Positions 14,595 to 15,913 of a DNA stretch of 15,913 nucleotides are shown piece by piece; the first letter of the stretch is position 1, and every line of letters begins with the position of its first letter. The stretch is from Bacillota bacterium (GTDB taxonomy: Bacteria > Bacillota > Bacilli > Paenibacillales > NBRC-103111). The notes under the pieces were generated by a model. It saw only the letters and a program-made list of their open reading frames with translations. It searched no databases and had not been told where the DNA came from. Location of the stretch: the NCBI GenBank assembly GCA_023391955.1, contig JAEWAA010000085.1, positions 1 through 15,913 of the forward strand. The letters are read 5' to 3'. The position numbers were made by a program, and so were the translations under genes.

Positions 14595-15296
14595 CTACTT
14601 TTCCCGGTCAGGCCTGCCCCATTGCCGCAGCGCCTCCGGATCGGGCAGCAGGAACCCCTTGCGGTCCGCCTCCAGCAATCCTTCTTTTTTAAGCTGGGCA
14701 AGAAGCCGTGTGACGGTTTCCCGGGTGGTGCCGATGGTATTGGCCAGCTCCTGATGGGTTACCGGCAGGGAGACGCGGATGCTTCCGTCGGGATGCTCCG
14801 TCCCCTGCTTCATGGCGATGCCGAACAGGAAGGAGGTTAGCCGCACTTGGATGTCCTGGCCCGTCAGCTCCTGGAGCTTGGTCTGCAGCTCCTGAATGGT
14901 CTGGCTCATCACCCGCAGCACCTTGATAGCCATAGCGGGGGTGGAGGCAATCACCTGCTCGAAGGAGGACAGGGGCATGGCCAAAACCCGGGTATCCATT
15001 ACAGCCTCTGTTGTAGCAGGGTAGGTAGATAGCAAAAAGAACCCGGTATGCGGGAACATACTGCCGGGCCCCAAAAAATTCACGATCTGCTCGTGTCCCT
15101 CCGCATCCGTTTTAAAGGCTTTGACCAGCCCCTCCTGGATGATATAGATGCTTTCCCTGTCACTGCCCTCATGGAAGATAATCGATTTTTTCTTGATAAA
15201 CCGGGGGATCAACAGCTCATCCAACAGACGCAGCTCGGCGTCATCCAATCCACGGAACAGCGGCACATCGGCCAGCTTGCGGCGAGACGTTTCCAT
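14595..15296 (-). CDS. Crp/Fnr-family transcription regulator without cysteines
   Basis: 233 residues. A cyclic-nucleotide-binding-like sensor domain (about 12-125) is followed by a dimer helix (about 125-150) and a winged helix-turn-helix (about 178-222). The recognition helix reads TTRETVTRLLAQL; R192, E193 and R197 correspond to the Crp residues that contact TGTGA. The protein has no cysteine at all, so an Fnr-type iron-sulfur sensor is excluded. NO, haem or another ligand, as in DNR/NnrR-like members, is inferred from its place beside nirK. ATG 15296 has AAGGAG at a 12-base spacing, a little long; the ATG at 15303 is out of frame. It starts 25 bases after the DUF59 gene, in the same unit. 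Confidence 0.9.
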   Translation of the reverse strand: METSRRKLADVPLFRGLDDAELRLLDELLIPRFIKKKSIIFHEGSDRESIYIIQEGLVKAFKTDAEGHEQIVNFLGPGSMFPHTGFFLLSTYPATTEAVMDTRVLAMPLSSFEQVIASTPAMAIKVLRVMSQTIQELQTKLQELTGQDIQVRLTSFLFGIAMKQGTEHPDGSIRVSLPVTHQELANTIGTTRETVTRLLAQLKKEGLLEADRKGFLLPDPEALRQWGRPDREK

Positions 15297-15321
15297 TACG
15301 CATGAACACTCCTTAGGTCCC

Positions 15322-15621
15322 CTAGAAACCGAGTTGTTGTTTTGCTTCCGGTTTCATTTTATCAGGTGTCCAGGCCGGTGACCAGACGAGTTCTACATTT
15401 ACGTCCGTTACGCCGGGCAAGCGGGATACGGCATTGCGCACGCCGCCTACGATGGTATCATGCAGCGGGCAGCCTTGAGTGGTCAGGGTCATCTGGATAT
15501 GGACCACACCCGCCTCATCCTGCTTCAAGTCATAGATCAGGCCCAAATCCAGCACATTTACACCAAGCTCCGGGTCATAAACGGTGCGAAGCGTCTCTTC
15601 TAGCGTTTCCAACGATGTCAT
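15322..15621 (-). CDS. MIP18/DUF59-family metal-sulfur cluster assembly factor
   Basis: 99-residue cytoplasmic protein of the PaaD/SufT/MIP18 type, which helps mature iron-sulfur proteins. It has the opening block DPELGVNVLDLGLIY (about 16-30), TTQGCPLHD with the conserved reactive Cys, and the closing block WSPAWTPDKMKPEAKQQLG. Start ATG 15621 has a perfect AAGGAGG eight bases upstream, better than the longer start at 15657. No phenylacetate (paa) genes and no suf operon are in view. Its place between a membrane protein and the Crp/Fnr gene suggests a role in making or repairing clusters under nitrosative or low-oxygen conditions; that role is inferred. Confidence 0.9.
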   Translation of the reverse strand: MTSLETLEETLRTVYDPELGVNVLDLGLIYDLKQDEAGVVHIQMTLTTQGCPLHDTIVGGVRNAVSRLPGVTDVNVELVWSPAWTPDKMKPEAKQQLGF

Positions 15622-15657
15622 TTGTAAACCCTCCTTAAGGTTAAGATGATGAAACAT

Positions 15658-15913
15658 TTATCTGGTAAACACCCGCGCCAGAAGCAGCATATATCCCAGG
15701 GACAGCACGGACCATACACCTGCGGCAATCTGAACGGCCAGGCCGGAGCCGACGGCAGTACAGCCAAGCAGGGCCAAAGCGGCGGCGAGCCAAAGGGATA
15801 GGAGTACCTTTACGTGGTTTTCCTTCACGAGATCAGCCATAACCGGCGTTTTTTCCTTGCCGACCTTGTCACCATATTTCAGCGTCCACCAGAGGAATGG
15901 AACAATCTTGGAC
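15658..15913 (-). CDS. Membrane protein of the nirK operon (5' partial)
   Basis: C-terminal part of a membrane protein. The frame stays open from the TAA at 15658-15660 to the window edge (84 codons and no stop), so the ATG at 15840 is internal, not the start. The visible sequence has a Trp-rich segment (VPFLWWTLKYGDKVGKEK), a short soluble loop, and two hydrophobic helices (SLWLAAALALLG and an IAAGVWSVLSLGYMLLLA stretch) ending in ARVFTR. I do not recognise the family. It lies 36 bases upstream of the DUF59 gene and is presumably the same transcript. Its job next to nirK, such as electron transfer or assembly, cannot be said. Confidence 0.65.
   Translation of the reverse strand, partial: SKIVPFLWWTLKYGDKVGKEKTPVMADLVKENHVKVLLSLWLAAALALLGCTAVGSGLAVQIAAGVWSVLSLGYMLLLARVFTR

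Noticed and set aside
15322..15621. PaaD of phenylacetate degradation
   Set aside because: It belongs to the same broad family, but there are no paa genes nearby and the neighbours are denitrification genes.
15658..15840. A complete 60-residue membrane protein starting at the ATG at 15840
   Set aside because: The frame continues open upstream to the window edge with sensible protein sequence, and no ribosome site precedes that ATG.

Overview
The window looks like chromosomal DNA from a spore-former-type Gram-positive bacterium, most likely Paenibacillus or a close relative. This is inferred from strong AGGAGG-type ribosome sites with some GTG starts, a three-repeat S-layer-homology (SLH) protein, a YneF/UPF0154 protein, a Bacillaceae-style copper nitrite reductase, and an intergenic repeat of a kind I associate with Paenibacillus. 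No tRNA, rRNA, insertion sequence, phage gene or CRISPR array was found.

Left part (1-4680). The 3' part of an anaerobic sulfatase-maturase-type radical SAM gene, with an exact SPASM cysteine pattern and a fused SEC-C tail, ends at a strong terminator. A roughly 380-base gap follows, holding an inverted array of GTAACGGAACT repeats. Then come a Gfo/Idh/MocA-type oxidoreductase (minus strand), a likely yneF-folE pair (plus strand) with its own promoter and terminator, and an acyltransferase-3 membrane protein. After the acyltransferase lies a good sigma-A promoter placed only about 22 bases before an intrinsic terminator. This is either a very short RNA or a terminated leader.

Centre (4820-13417). 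Three co-directional genes make an extracellular locus: a secreted SLH protein (411 aa) with an unrecognised C-terminal half, a giant secreted protein (2288 aa), and a small lipoprotein. The giant protein contains a CARDB-like domain, PKD-like domains, a propeller-like region, a concanavalin/LamG-like region, three repeats each ending in WSxWS, and a final PKD-like plus terminal domain. Base composition falls inside the SLH gene and rises again at the end of the giant gene. The locus therefore looks like conserved ends around an exchanged or fast-changing middle. The likely layout is a wall-bound anchor, a long surface fibre or receptor and a membrane lipoprotein, but the function is unknown.

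Right part (13423-15913). A minus-strand denitrification/nitrosative-stress operon runs membrane protein (cut by the window edge) -> MIP18/DUF59 iron-sulfur assembly factor -> Crp/Fnr regulator -> nirK, ending at a terminator shared with the lipoprotein gene. A perfect TTGTGA-N6-TCACAA box sits before nirK at a spacing that fits class II activation, and the regulator's recognition helix carries the matching RExxxR pattern. This suggests that the regulator controls nirK directly.
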